Source of the DNA: G963677485 sp942492855
GTDB taxonomy: Bacteria > Armatimonadota > HRBIN16
Length of the DNA: 64,000 bases
Direction of reading: 5' to 3'
Assembly: GCA_942492855.1 (NCBI GenBank)
Contig: OW818647.1
Span: forward strand, 3,038,001 to 3,102,000
Both the position numbers and the translations under genes were made by a program. Position 1 is the stretch's first letter; every line of letters begins with the position of its first letter. The notes under the pieces were generated by a model. It saw only the letters and a list, made by a program, of their open reading frames with translations. It searched no databases and was not told where the DNA came from. Positions 52,194 to 62,053 of the stretch are shown here, one piece after another.

Positions 52194-54380
52194 CTATCTG
52201 GACTTAAGGGCCAATTGCTTGAGCTCTTCGTAACGCCGAAGTGCTTGTTTGAGATATGCGATCTGCTCCTCACGCTGCCACGCTTCTTTATAGACGGCCT
52301 GGGTGCGGATCCGCTCAATGTGGTGATTGAGATACTCTATCCAGTGCTCAATCGCCTGCACCTGCAGCACAGGCTTTTTATCGACGGGGGCGTACACCGC
52401 GCTGGTATGCGCGATGTTATAGCTGTTCAGAACGAACCATGTCCCGGGTGTGTCGCTGCAGCGGGCGGCGAACCAAGCGCTGCCCTCCACTGGCACGACC
52501 AACGACAACTCACCACGGTTGGTTTTGATGGCCTTTTCCGCCAGCACGCTGCCATTGCGTATGATCTGCAGTGAACCCACGCGGAACCGCGAGATGGCCT
52601 TGGCACTGAAGTTCAGCTTTTGTCCGGGCTTGACGTCAATCACCTGTCCCGGCTCCTTGCCATTCACGGTGAGGAATAACAACGGTCCTGAGGTGGTAAA
52701 GCTACGGCCCGCCTTCAGACCATCTACCCACTTTTGGTAGCTGAGCCTGCCGTCCACCTTCACGTAACAGCGCAGCGAGCCCGCCACCCGGGCCGGATGG
52801 TCGCTGCCATTGCCCAACCCGATGCGCACCCCGCTGTTTAGGAAGTGGTAGTAGTCCACTGGCTCGATCTGATCAAGTGCGTCCGTGAGCCCCATGATCA
52901 CGTTGGCGGGGATGTCGTTAAAACCCATCGGCCCCAGACCATGCGCATCGATGTTGATACCCCCTTGCCGATGGCACTCCTCCAGCACGGCCTTGTTCAG
53001 CGGCCAGTCCGGGGTGCCCTCAGGACCTCCCGATCCCTTTCCAGTGGCAATCGGCTGGATCATCTTCTTAATGTTCAGCATATTCACATGGCCATACTGG
53101 CTGTCGTTACGATACTCTTCCGCCATCCATGTGATGTAGTCGCCAGAGGCACACCCCGGTACCGGCGCGATGGGGTGCTGGTCCGGCTTCGTGAACGGGC
53201 CGCCATCTTTTTCCGTGCGGTATTGGTAAAGTGTCAGGTTGTTCACTACTCGCAAACCCTCGGCGCGCTGCACCAGCTTCAACAGCTCGATGTCCTCGTT
53301 CTCGCTCCAATAGTTTTTAGCCCAGTGAACATGGGTATCACCGCCATACCAGCCCATTTTCTTGAGGTCAATCAGCTCCTCACCTTCCAGAGTGATCTCG
53401 TGGACCTCCCCTGGTTTCAGGGTGATCTTACGGCTGACCGGCATGCTCTCGAAGCCGCGTTCCATGGTGATGACTGCCTCCCCGGCGGGCATCAACACCT
53501 CGAAATGGCCATCCGTGTAGAAGAAGGGCAGCCGGTAGGTTTTCCAGAAGTTCATCATGTATTCGAGCTGTTGCTTCTCGGTGACGGTGTCGACCGCCTT
53601 GTAGGCCTCCCCCGCTCGGAAGGCGGAATCACTGCCTAGCGTATAAACCCGTGCGGGGAACGGCTTGCGGCTGCGCGAATCGATGGTAACGCCTCTCAGG
53701 ATCGCCGGCTCGGTGACCAGCACGGGTATATCAAGCATGGGCGTAGATTTGGCATCATTGAGCTTGTTCAACTCAAGCGGCAGCTTCTTCGCGGAAAGAT
53801 CAGTGGCGGTCACAGGAATCAGGAACCGGAACTGCCCGCCATTCTGCGCCGACCAGCCGTCAGCCACGTTGATGGGGGCCACGCCCGCCAGTTTAGGCTG
53901 TATCTGAATGCTGTCGCGGCTGCGGTTCTCCACCACCAGCATAATGTGTCTGGTCAACCCCTTGCTGAGCGCCAGTGTATGCAGGTGCCCTTCGTTCCAC
54001 TGAGGCCCCTGGTCTGTCCAGATCACATGCAGATGCAGATACTCCTGCTGCAGGTGCTCATTCAGCTTCTGCACCATGAAACTGGCCCGTTCACCACTGA
54101 TTGCATCTGGCCATTTCTGGGTATATTTGAAAAGTAGGAACGCCACAGCTTGGATATCATCCTGAGCAGGGGTCGGCGCATGGGCGACCATGGCCGTGTA
54201 GAGGTCAAACATCACATAGGCCTGTCCCATATCCAGCGGAGGGGTGCCAGCGGGCGGTTCCCCCAGCTTGTCAAGGAATGGCCGCCGGATGAGCTCAGGC
54301 ACCGCAGTCGGATGGCAGTATGCCAAACCACCTGCCAATAGAAGTAATAATAGGAATGTCAGAGTCATGCTGATCATCAT
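52194..54380 (-). CDS. CehA/McbA-like secreted protein with PHP metal-hydrolase domain
   Basis: 728 aa. ATG 54380 is preferred (GGAGG eight bases before) over the ATG at 54395; a hydrophobic signal follows (SMTLTFLLLLLLAGGLAYC), and its final Cys may be lipidated. A middle beta-region precedes MGWYGGDTHVHWAKNYWSE, the PHP-type metal site, with further ligands expected in INIDAHGLG and GNGSDHPA. TFTTSGPLLFLTVNGKEPG is typical of CehA-type families, which include the carbaryl hydrolase. A C-terminal coiled segment (EEQIAYLKQALRRYEELKQ) ends it. Natural substrate unknown. First gene of a two-gene operon with the amidohydrolase; divergent from the deacetylase at 54504. Confidence 0.82.
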   Translation of the reverse strand: MMISMTLTFLLLLLLAGGLAYCHPTAVPELIRRPFLDKLGEPPAGTPPLDMGQAYVMFDLYTAMVAHAPTPAQDDIQAVAFLLFKYTQKWPDAISGERASFMVQKLNEHLQQEYLHLHVIWTDQGPQWNEGHLHTLALSKGLTRHIMLVVENRSRDSIQIQPKLAGVAPINVADGWSAQNGGQFRFLIPVTATDLSAKKLPLELNKLNDAKSTPMLDIPVLVTEPAILRGVTIDSRSRKPFPARVYTLGSDSAFRAGEAYKAVDTVTEKQQLEYMMNFWKTYRLPFFYTDGHFEVLMPAGEAVITMERGFESMPVSRKITLKPGEVHEITLEGEELIDLKKMGWYGGDTHVHWAKNYWSENEDIELLKLVQRAEGLRVVNNLTLYQYRTEKDGGPFTKPDQHPIAPVPGCASGDYITWMAEEYRNDSQYGHVNMLNIKKMIQPIATGKGSGGPEGTPDWPLNKAVLEECHRQGGINIDAHGLGPMGFNDIPANVIMGLTDALDQIEPVDYYHFLNSGVRIGLGNGSDHPARVAGSLRCYVKVDGRLSYQKWVDGLKAGRSFTTSGPLLFLTVNGKEPGQVIDVKPGQKLNFSAKAISRFRVGSLQIIRNGSVLAEKAIKTNRGELSLVVPVEGSAWFAARCSDTPGTWFVLNSYNIAHTSAVYAPVDKKPVLQVQAIEHWIEYLNHHIERIRTQAVYKEAWQREEQIAYLKQALRRYEELKQLALKSR

Positions 54381-54503
54381 GTGACGCGCCTCCAATGAGA
54401 GCCGATGTACTGTATTCTAGCACAGCATGGCAATCTTGTTTTCTTCATGATATCATATGTTCCAATGATAGAGTGTGTATAGAACACTAGATTCAAGGAT
54501 ACG

Positions 54504-56492
54504 ATGATGAAAATCCGGTACCCGCAGCAACTTGCGCTGTTCTGCAGCCTGTTGACCACAGCTTGGATTACCACGGAGGCCATGTCCGACATGACAGGTG
54601 CATTCAGAGAGACCCCTGTTCCGATGTATAAACAGCAGCTAGAACTGAAATTCAACTCAGAGCAAGCTGCAAAGCAAGCCAACCTGCGCATCGCACCGGT
54701 GTATGACGGGCATGCCGTGGCGATCACATGCCGCTGGGATGATTCCAACTATCAGAACACCACCGCACACAAGTTGATGGCCCAGCGAGGGATCAAGGGC
54801 ACCTACTACTTGAACTCCAACTGGCAGTGCGACTTGCATCGCGATGATGACTACACACCCGAGGCATTGCAGCTTCTTGGCGACGGGCAGACCATCGGCG
54901 GCCACAGCATGACACATCCATACATCACCTACCTCAACCGAAACCGGATGTTTGAGGAGATGCTGGGGGTCCGCATAGAGTTAGAGGCCCGCCTTAATAC
55001 CGCTGTCAACAGCTACACCTACAGCTATGTCGACATCCGTAATGATGTGGAGGGAGATGCCGTTCACGCTGACACGCTGCGCTGCCTTCAGCGAGCGGGT
55101 TATCAGGGCATCGCAGAGTTCGCAGGCCATGCGGACCGGGTGGATTCCGGCCTGGCTTTCAGCACCATTCTGGCGCCCGAAAACAGCCCGTATGATCAGT
55201 GGAGATACAGCCTCGACTGGGCCCTCACAGACGCCCATCGCATCGCCAGGAGGAATGCGGTCAGCAACTCAATGCACTCCTGGTATGGCACCCATTTGCT
55301 GCCGTTTGGATGGGATGTGCTGGAGAAACGCCTTGATGACCTGAAAGCGGTGCCCGACGCCTGGCACTGTAACCAGAACCAGTTCGCTGCATACTGGCAG
55401 CAATCTGAGCACACCAAGTTGAGTATCAAGCGGGAAGGGGCCAACTTGAAGATCAGCATCACCCGCCCGAGCTTGAGCTGGTTGAATGACCCCATCCCGC
55501 TGTCGCTGCTTCTTGAGGGGGCCGACCCATCGGCATTGACAGCCATCTCCGGTGCGGATGTGCATCGTCATGGTACAGTATTGAACGTGCCCCATTCGGG
55601 TGAACACCGGATGCCCCAGCTTGTCGGTGCTATCCATAATGAGGCCAATGACACTGACATAAATTACCGCGTGGATGACCCCGACTTCCCCGGCCTGCAT
55701 GCCATACTGTATCGGTCTGACGGTCAGTTGCAACTGCAGATCATTAACCAGTCAGCATACTCGGTCAGGAACCTCCGCGCACAATACCGCCTGCCGTTGC
55801 TGCATCCGCAGGGGGTCATCGCCAAGACGCTGCCAGACTTGGGTCTGGAGACGCAGTATAGACAAAAGCTGCCAATACCAAACGACCCTCAACGCGAACC
55901 GGAAGACGCCTTCGGAGAGGCCTACTATGCGGTGCAGTTGGATTTCCTGTGGGGCGATGTGCCCTCCAGGCTATACATCACTTGCCGCACGGAACTCGCC
56001 GAGGACAGCTCGCTGCCGAATGGCCGGTTCCACGTGATGGGGCCGTTTTCGCCTGATCAGTATGATGACAACCTCTTTGACCGATGCACCACAGCAGAGG
56101 CCATATCGGATGCGATGGGCATGCCCTGGGAGAACCGCTCCAGTGACCTCCGCATAAACCCTCAATGGGTGCATCCTGAGGTGGTGGTCACCTCTGGCAC
56201 ATGGCGAAACCTGAGCAGCGGTATCTACATCCTGCGTGGCACGGTCACAAGCCCGGTCAGTCGCGATGTGAAGATATCTGGGTTTCCGCGGACGATCAAA
56301 AAGGTGCTACTCAATGGTCAGTTACTTAGTGATCTGCAGGGAAACCTGAAGGCGGGAGCGAACGAACTGATACTGGTGTACCATTTCGAACCCACCGCCG
56401 GATCACCTGCCCATCTGGGCTGTTTTTTGAGAATCTGTGATACACAGGGCCGTCGGATTCGCGACATCCAATACAGTAAGGAGCCACTATGA
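54504..56492 (+). CDS. Polysaccharide-deacetylase-like protein with C-terminal beta domains
   Basis: 662 aa. A short N-terminal hydrophobic stretch (LALFCSLLTTAWITTEA) is a probable signal. The NodB-type core is present but divergent: AITCRWDDSNYQN (D79/D80 in place of T-F-D-D), the metal histidines H134/H138 in GGHSMTHPYI, then VNSYTYSYVDIRND and NSMHSWYGTHLLPFGW. The C-terminal half is beta-rich without a recognised name. It ends with ATGA overlap with the nitrilase gene, so the two are coupled. Target sugar unknown; amidated or acetylated amino sugars would fit the pairing, but this is inference. AAGGA precedes the ATG. Confidence 0.78.
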   Translation: MMKIRYPQQLALFCSLLTTAWITTEAMSDMTGAFRETPVPMYKQQLELKFNSEQAAKQANLRIAPVYDGHAVAITCRWDDSNYQNTTAHKLMAQRGIKGTYYLNSNWQCDLHRDDDYTPEALQLLGDGQTIGGHSMTHPYITYLNRNRMFEEMLGVRIELEARLNTAVNSYTYSYVDIRNDVEGDAVHADTLRCLQRAGYQGIAEFAGHADRVDSGLAFSTILAPENSPYDQWRYSLDWALTDAHRIARRNAVSNSMHSWYGTHLLPFGWDVLEKRLDDLKAVPDAWHCNQNQFAAYWQQSEHTKLSIKREGANLKISITRPSLSWLNDPIPLSLLLEGADPSALTAISGADVHRHGTVLNVPHSGEHRMPQLVGAIHNEANDTDINYRVDDPDFPGLHAILYRSDGQLQLQIINQSAYSVRNLRAQYRLPLLHPQGVIAKTLPDLGLETQYRQKLPIPNDPQREPEDAFGEAYYAVQLDFLWGDVPSRLYITCRTELAEDSSLPNGRFHVMGPFSPDQYDDNLFDRCTTAEAISDAMGMPWENRSSDLRINPQWVHPEVVVTSGTWRNLSSGIYILRGTVTSPVSRDVKISGFPRTIKKVLLNGQLLSDLQGNLKAGANELILVYHFEPTAGSPAHLGCFLRICDTQGRRIRDIQYSKEPL

Positions 56493-57376
56493 CTCAGCAA
56501 CTTGCAATCGCATGTATTCAAGTCGAACCTCAGGGCAAAAACCAGCAGCTCAATCTGGAGCACGCCGAAAGCTACATCCGGCAAGCTGCCCAAGAGGGTG
56601 CGGACATCGCGCTCACACCGGAGATGCTGAACATCGGCTATACCGGCTTTGAAGGTACCGATCCAAAGACGATCGCCGAATGGCAGGGACAGGCGGTCGC
56701 GACCAGCGGAGTCTGGGTGCAGCACTTCGCCCGGCTGGCACGCGAACTGGAGATCGCCATCGCGGTGGGATACCTGCAGGAATGGCCGGGGGCACCTCGC
56801 AATGCGGTCACTCTGTTCGACCGGCATGGCGTGGAAATGTTCACCTATGCCAAAGTCCACACATGCGATTTCTCGAGTTTCGAGGCGTCTACCACCCCCG
56901 GCGAGGACTGGTATGTGGCCCCTCTGGACACCAAACAGGGCGAAGTCATGACCGGGGCGATGATCTGCTATGACCGCGAATTTCCGGAGAGTGCCCGGGT
57001 GAATATGCTGAAAGGCGCAGAGCTGGTGCTCACCCCCAACGCGTGCGTGCTTCCGCCTGACCGCATCCAGCAGTTTAGCGTGCGTGGCATGGAAAACAGC
57101 ATGATCATGGCTATGACCAACTACGGCGGTACAGACTACCAGGGCCGAAGTATGACAGTCGACGCCACAGGCGCAGTGCAGGCCATGGCAGACGCTACGG
57201 AGCAGATTCTCTGGGGGCGGTTTGATATCGAGCAGACGCGCCAGATACGTCAGAGCACCATCTGGGGTGCGGCCTTCCGCCGTCCGAACAGGTACCACGC
57301 CCTAGTGGAGCCCACTCGTCCAGACGTGTTCACCCGCAACACCGGCCTCGGCCAGCCGTTCGATCCGGACCGGTAG
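56489..57376 (+). CDS. Carbon-nitrogen hydrolase (nitrilase superfamily)
   Basis: 295 aa with the full Glu-Lys-Cys triad: E45 in LTPEMLNIGY, K122 in TYAKVH and C160 in MICYDREFPE. Further pattern LVLTPNACVLPPDR. Amidase or carbamoylase chemistry is expected rather than true nitrilase. It overlaps the deacetylase stop by four bases (ATGA) with AAGGAG upstream, so it is cotranslated with it. No signal peptide, so it acts in the cytoplasm. Confidence 0.92.
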   Translation: MTQQLAIACIQVEPQGKNQQLNLEHAESYIRQAAQEGADIALTPEMLNIGYTGFEGTDPKTIAEWQGQAVATSGVWVQHFARLARELEIAIAVGYLQEWPGAPRNAVTLFDRHGVEMFTYAKVHTCDFSSFEASTTPGEDWYVAPLDTKQGEVMTGAMICYDREFPESARVNMLKGAELVLTPNACVLPPDRIQQFSVRGMENSMIMAMTNYGGTDYQGRSMTVDATGAVQAMADATEQILWGRFDIEQTRQIRQSTIWGAAFRRPNRYHALVEPTRPDVFTRNTGLGQPFDPDR

Positions 57377-57407
57377 GAGAGGGAGCGGAGGTAAATATCG
57401 TAGACGG

Positions 57408-57470
57408 TCAGCCACGCTGCCGCGGGTTTAGTCACCCCAAGGGACTGGCGTCCCTTAACGGGGTTCCCCT
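57408..57470. repeat. Inverted copy of the GTGACTAAACCC repeat core
   Basis: CAGCCACGCTGCCGCGGGTT through GTCACCCCAAGGGACTGG, the reverse complement of the 230-bp-family junction. A GCGCCCTTCGCGCCTCCGCG repeat follows at 57527-57546. No gene in 57377-57639. Confidence 0.8.
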
Positions 57471-57639
57471 GGGGACGCCAATCTCCCGATTGGCTCCCTC
57501 CCCACAACTGGCCCAGTATTCCTCTGCGCCCTTCGCGCCTCCGCGTGAAATATCCTTCCCTCATGCTGTCCCATCTCCTACCTCCTCCTCCCATTGCACC
57601 CTAAGACAACTTGCCCTATCATAACCTTGAGGAACCACT

Positions 57640-58710
57640 ATGCTTAAGCACGCAGAACTACATGTTTTCAGCGGAACGGGCAACTGCTACAGGATGGCTG
57701 ACTGGGCCTCGGAGCAAATGAGGTCGATGGGCTACACAAGCCAGATCGTGCAGATAGGCCGTCACACTCCCAGCCGGGTGGAACCAAACACCGGTTGGGT
57801 AGGAATCATCTGCCCCACGCACGGCTTCACCGCGCCATGGGCCGCCATTTCACACACCCTCAAGATGCCAATAGCCCCCAAAGGCTGCCGGGCTTTCGTG
57901 ATGCCTGCCCGAGCTGGCACAAAACTATATGGCACGCATATTCCTGGCTTTGAGGGCACCGCAGGATATCTGCTGGCACTCATTTTGTTCCTGAAGGGCT
58001 ATCATGTGCGTGGTGTGATGGCGGTGGATATGCCCTCCAACTGGCTGGCGGTCCACCCAAGGATGCGGGAGGCTTCAGTCAGCACCATCGTTGCCCGAGC
58101 AGAGCCTAAGGTCAAGCACTATGTCAAGACGTTGGTCAGGGGGCACCTGCGGTTTCCGCTGGGCAGCCTCATCAGCCTCACGTTTGGACTGTTGTTGTGG
58201 CAAGTCAGCCTTGGTTACCTGCTGATCGGCCGGTTTATGCTGGCCAAGATGCTCTACGCCGACAGCAGTTGCACAAACTGTGGGATGTGCGTCCGGCAGT
58301 GTCCCGTGCAGGCCATCAGTCTGGTGAACGGGCATCCTTGGTGGAGTTTCCGCTGCGAAAGCTGTATGAGGTGCATCGGTACATGCCCGTCGCGCAGTGT
58401 GCAGGCTGGCCAACTCTGGCTGGTCGTGGCAGGCTTCGTGGCGAGTCAGCCGTATGTGCTCTGGGCAGCGGGAGGGTATACCGCGTGGCTGCTTGGTAAC
58501 CCGGGTTGGCAGACAGCCGCCAACTACCCGTTTGTGTTGTTCTCTATCTGGCTAGTGATGTGGCCGCAATGGGCTATGAGCAGTTTTCGCATGGGTAGTA
58601 TGATACTGCGCTACACCACCTTCACCCCACGCTGGCGCCGATACTCCGCCCCAGGTGTGCGGTTCAAGCCGACGGTCAAGGATCGGCCATCGCACACTGT
58701 GAGATTCTGA
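57640..58710 (+). CDS. EFR1-family flavodoxin-like / 2[4Fe-4S] ferredoxin membrane protein
   Basis: 356 aa electron-transfer protein. The N-terminal flavodoxin-like domain has VFSGTGNCYRMADW (phosphate loop) and IICPTHGFTAPW. A hydrophobic segment (LISLTFGLLLWQVSLGYLLI) precedes two 4Fe-4S motifs, CTNCGMCVRQCP (from C211) and CESCMRCIGTCP. Two more hydrophobic stretches follow (LWLVVAGFVASQPYVLWAAG; NYPFVLFSIWLVMWPQW), so it is membrane-bound with its clusters probably facing the cytoplasm. The redox partner is unknown. TTGAGGAA upstream supports the start. Confidence 0.88.
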   Translation: MLKHAELHVFSGTGNCYRMADWASEQMRSMGYTSQIVQIGRHTPSRVEPNTGWVGIICPTHGFTAPWAAISHTLKMPIAPKGCRAFVMPARAGTKLYGTHIPGFEGTAGYLLALILFLKGYHVRGVMAVDMPSNWLAVHPRMREASVSTIVARAEPKVKHYVKTLVRGHLRFPLGSLISLTFGLLLWQVSLGYLLIGRFMLAKMLYADSSCTNCGMCVRQCPVQAISLVNGHPWWSFRCESCMRCIGTCPSRSVQAGQLWLVVAGFVASQPYVLWAAGGYTAWLLGNPGWQTAANYPFVLFSIWLVMWPQWAMSSFRMGSMILRYTTFTPRWRRYSAPGVRFKPTVKDRPSHTVRF

Positions 58711-58801
58711 TGTTTTCGCCGCATCTTGGTGTAGAAAGTAGGCACATGCCAGCGTAAAGAGGTAAAATGGCTATAACGCTGGAAGGCGGACGGAACAAAA
58801 A

Positions 58802-60565
58802 ATGAAAAATATACTCAGATTTATAAAAGAAGTCATGCCCTATCGCATGACCATGATATGGGTAGCAATACTCACGCTCTGCGCGGCTGCCATCGGGCTG
58901 CCGATGCCACGCATCATCGGCTGGCTCCTGGACAAACTCTATTCCGGTGAGCCATTCCCACTCTGGTGGATATTCGCCGCCATCATGGGGATCTCGCTAT
59001 TGGGCAGCATTGTGGGCTACGGCCTGGGCGTGCTGGTAACCACATTAGGCCAGCGGTTCATGTATGACATGCGCGAAAAGCTGTATAGCCATATGCAGAC
59101 CCTTTCGCTGGGCTACTTTGAGAAGCGTCAAACGGGCAAGCTGGTCAGTATCATCGTCAACGATGTTGGCACCGTCAACGCCTTGCTGACCGGTGGATTC
59201 ACCACCCTGATCAGCGACGTGGCAACCCTGGTCGCGACGCTGTTCATTGTGTTCAAGATGAACCCCTGGCTGGCACTTTACGCGCTCTGCGTTTACCCCA
59301 TATACGTCACCAACTACCTCACGTTCATAGGACGCATCAAATGGAACAGCCGTCTGGTGCGTGATCAGCGCGACACAATGCTGGGCAACCTGTATGAAAA
59401 GCTGGCGGCCGTGTCGGTGGTTAAGTCGTATGCGCAGGAACGTTACGAAGTCACGCAGTTCGTGGGCACTACACGAGGGCTTTTGAGGCTCAATATTCGC
59501 CAGGGAAGCCTGGGAACTGGCCTCTGGGTCAACGCGGAGTTCATCGGTGCGATCGGCACAGCCGTACTGCTGTGGTTCGGCGGGCAGATGGTGATGAATC
59601 TGGGCGGGAAGGAGCCTTCACTGACCCCCGGTTCACTCAATGCGTTCATCATGTATATCGGAGGCTACCTGTATGGACCTACCCTGCGGTTGATACAGAT
59701 GAACGAGCTGCTGGCCCGCACCAATGCGGCGCTAGAACGCATCTTCTACATGCTTGATACCAAACCCGATATCGACAATGCACCCAAAGCCAAGAAACTG
59801 CCGGAGATTCAGGGCGGCGTGAAGTATGACGACGTCTGGTTTGAATATGAGCCAGGCCAGCCTGTCATCAAGGGCATCAACATCGATGTCAAACCCGGGC
59901 AGATGGTAGCTTTAGTGGGCTCCAGCGGAAGCGGGAAAACCACCCTGGTCAACCTGCTCCAGCGCCATTACGACGTCACCAAGGGCAAGATCACCATTGA
60001 CGGTATGGACCTTCGCGACATCACGCTGGACAGCCTGAAGCAGCAGATCGGCGTGGTGATCCAAGAGACCACCCTGTTCAATGACACGCTGATGGAGAAT
60101 ATCCGTTACGGTAAACTAGAGGCCACCGACGAAGAGGTGTATGACGCCGCGAAGGCGGCGAACATCGCCCACGTCATTGAGGCCATGCCTAAAGGGTTCT
60201 TGATGAAGTACGGTGAGGACGGCGTCAAGCTCTCAGGTGGAGAGCGTCAGCGTATGGCCATCGCGCGTGCACTGCTGAGTGACCCGCGCATCCTCATCCT
60301 TGACGAGGCCACCAGCCAGTTGGACAGCGAGACTGAGACGCTCATCCAGCAGGCGCTGGAGAGGCTGATGGAGGGCCGCACCAGTTTCGTGATTGCCCAC
60401 CGTTTGAGCACCATCGTGAAAGCCGACAAGATCATCGTGATGGGCCAGGGGCAGATCATCGAGATGGGCAACCATGAGGAGCTTCTGGCACTGGACGGTG
60501 AATATGCTGCGTTGTATAACCAGCAGTTCAAAGTGGCATTGGAAGGGCTGGAGAGCAGCGAATAG
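58802..60565 (+). CDS. ABC exporter, fused permease and ATPase (MsbA-like)
   Basis: 587 aa half-transporter. Six membrane helices in the first ~320 residues; coupling part DMREKLYSHMQTLSLGYFE. ATPase: Walker A VGSSGSGKTTL near 373, Q-loop GVVIQETTLF, signature LSGGERQRMAIARAL, Walker B ILILDEATS and H-loop IAHRLST. Probably exports lipid, peptide or polysaccharide as a homodimer. The stop TAG runs straight into TAGGGGC-type repeat. No partner half-transporter is adjacent. Confidence 0.96.
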   Translation: MKNILRFIKEVMPYRMTMIWVAILTLCAAAIGLPMPRIIGWLLDKLYSGEPFPLWWIFAAIMGISLLGSIVGYGLGVLVTTLGQRFMYDMREKLYSHMQTLSLGYFEKRQTGKLVSIIVNDVGTVNALLTGGFTTLISDVATLVATLFIVFKMNPWLALYALCVYPIYVTNYLTFIGRIKWNSRLVRDQRDTMLGNLYEKLAAVSVVKSYAQERYEVTQFVGTTRGLLRLNIRQGSLGTGLWVNAEFIGAIGTAVLLWFGGQMVMNLGGKEPSLTPGSLNAFIMYIGGYLYGPTLRLIQMNELLARTNAALERIFYMLDTKPDIDNAPKAKKLPEIQGGVKYDDVWFEYEPGQPVIKGINIDVKPGQMVALVGSSGSGKTTLVNLLQRHYDVTKGKITIDGMDLRDITLDSLKQQIGVVIQETTLFNDTLMENIRYGKLEATDEEVYDAAKAANIAHVIEAMPKGFLMKYGEDGVKLSGGERQRMAIARALLSDPRILILDEATSQLDSETETLIQQALERLMEGRTSFVIAHRLSTIVKADKIIVMGQGQIIEMGNHEELLALDGEYAALYNQQFKVALEGLESSE

Positions 60566-60573
60566 GGGCATGA

Positions 60574-60803
60574 AGGGCGGTTCGCGAACCGCCCTACACG
60601 GAACCTCCGCGCCGATCTGGCGAATAGCTTGAAACTCATGTTTCACCACCGCGACATTGATGTCGCGGCGGTGAGTCGGCTATCCGCCAGACCGGCGCGG
60701 TCTTGGGGGTTCTGTAGCCGCTATCTAGTAGCCAGACCGCCCCGGTCAAATCGCGTACTACCGCAACTCGCGGCCAGGAAGGGCGGTTCTCAAACCACCC
60801 CTA
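60574..60803. repeat. Palindrome cluster between ABC exporter and URO-D gene
   Basis: Fills the convergent gap. It has AGGGCGGTTCGCGAACCGCCCT (60574-60595, two arms of a perfect palindrome), CCGCGCCGATCTGGCGAATA with its complement at 60679-60700, a CACCACCGCGACAT / ATGTCGCGGCGGTG hairpin (60644-60673), and GGGCGGTTCTCAAACCACCC (60781-60800), whose edge gives the TAG stop of the URO-D gene. Confidence 0.75.
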
Positions 60804-61805
60804 CCGCGCGGCTATCTCCGCATATTCGCGGTAGAGGCGCAGATACTGCTGGTAGTCGGCGAAGCTGCAGCCGGGTGGCGTCTGGTGATCCACACCTACC
60901 ACGTATCCGCCGGACTTCATCGCCGGCATCAGCCGCTCGAACTCTTGCCGCACACGAGCCTCACCCAGGTGCATCACCGTCTTATCGTAACCGCCCAGCA
61001 TTAAGAACTCGGGGTGGTCCTGCCGTATCTGGTTCACGTCCACGCCCGCCATGCGCTCCAGCGGTAGAATGCCCTCGATTCCCGACTCCTTGAACCACTT
61101 TATGGGTTCCGTGACATCGCCATCGGAGTCGGCAAACACCAGAACGCCTGCCTCTTTGAGCTGCGGTACGATCTGCAGATAATAGGGGTGCATGAACTCG
61201 TCATACATCTTGCGGCTGAGCATGGGCCCGTGGTTGTAGCTCATATCCTCGGCGAAGGTCATGATATCCGGAGTGATGATCTTGAATATCTGCTCGATCT
61301 GCCTGTTGTGATGCTCCACCAGGCCCTGGTTCATCTCATGCATGATCTCCGGCTCGTCCAGGAGTGCGAACAGATGCTCCTCAATGCCAAACAGGGTGCG
61401 CGGGAACCAGAAGAAGCCCTCCAGCACCATCCAGATGATCGCACCTTCGGCTTGCAGACCCGCCAGATAGCGTGCGTAGTCCTCGGAAAACCCTACCTCG
61501 GGATAGAGGTATTTACGGAACTCGGGCCAGTCCGATGCGCTTGGCATCAGCGGTTTGCTGTGTCCGGTGTATGCGGGGCATTCGGGGCGTCGTGAACCAA
61601 CACCCAGGCAGCAGAACAGGTCGAGACCAAGCTGCCGTTGAAGCTCGATGCCGGCGTTCTCGGTGGGCATCACCAGACCCTCTTCCTGCCAGCGGTTGGT
61701 GGTGAGGTGCCACCAGGGGGCCCATTCCACCATGGGAAGGCGGTCGACGTCTTGGAACTTCATGGTGCGTATAAATCGCTCACGCGCTGTGAGTTGTTGG
61801 CTCAT
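60801..61805 (-). CDS. Uroporphyrinogen decarboxylase-like (URO-D superfamily) protein
   Basis: 334 aa from ATG 61805, chosen because it has AGGAG upstream and fits the family start SQQLTARERFIRTMKFQDVDRLP; the frame is open to 61847. Pattern: FAEDMSYNHGPMLSRKMYDEFMHPYY, VLVFADSDGDVTEPIKWF, GILPLERMAGVDV, LGGYDKTVMHLG and GGYVVGVDHQTPPGCS. These are features of the broad URO-D/methyltransferase group, not of true heme-pathway HemE. In such bacteria these proteins are often linked to demethylation or catabolism; function here is not assignable. Confidence 0.85.
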   Translation of the reverse strand: MSQQLTARERFIRTMKFQDVDRLPMVEWAPWWHLTTNRWQEEGLVMPTENAGIELQRQLGLDLFCCLGVGSRRPECPAYTGHSKPLMPSASDWPEFRKYLYPEVGFSEDYARYLAGLQAEGAIIWMVLEGFFWFPRTLFGIEEHLFALLDEPEIMHEMNQGLVEHHNRQIEQIFKIITPDIMTFAEDMSYNHGPMLSRKMYDEFMHPYYLQIVPQLKEAGVLVFADSDGDVTEPIKWFKESGIEGILPLERMAGVDVNQIRQDHPEFLMLGGYDKTVMHLGEARVRQEFERLMPAMKSGGYVVGVDHQTPPGCSFADYQQYLRLYREYAEIAAR

Positions 61806-62053
61806 ATGGTAAATTGCTCCTGTGCTAGATAGTGTCTCGCATCCCATTATGGGCTGTGTGTCGGATACATATTATGACATCTGTGCGGTTATGTGGGGTT
61901 TTAGTGGCATACGGTCAAGCTGTGGTTCCTGGTAACCCGAAAGTGCATCCAACGCATGCAGCAGCAGTCCACAAAGCTATATGGAAATCGTCCGCTCTAG
62001 TGGTATAACTAACTAGATACTTTGATTCAATCATCTTCCGCCAAGGGGCCGCT

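Noticed and set aside
60801..61805. HemE (heme-pathway uroporphyrinogen decarboxylase)
   Set aside because: The superfamily fold is clear, but the HemE N-terminal RQAGRYLPEY signature is missing, so only the superfamily is claimed.
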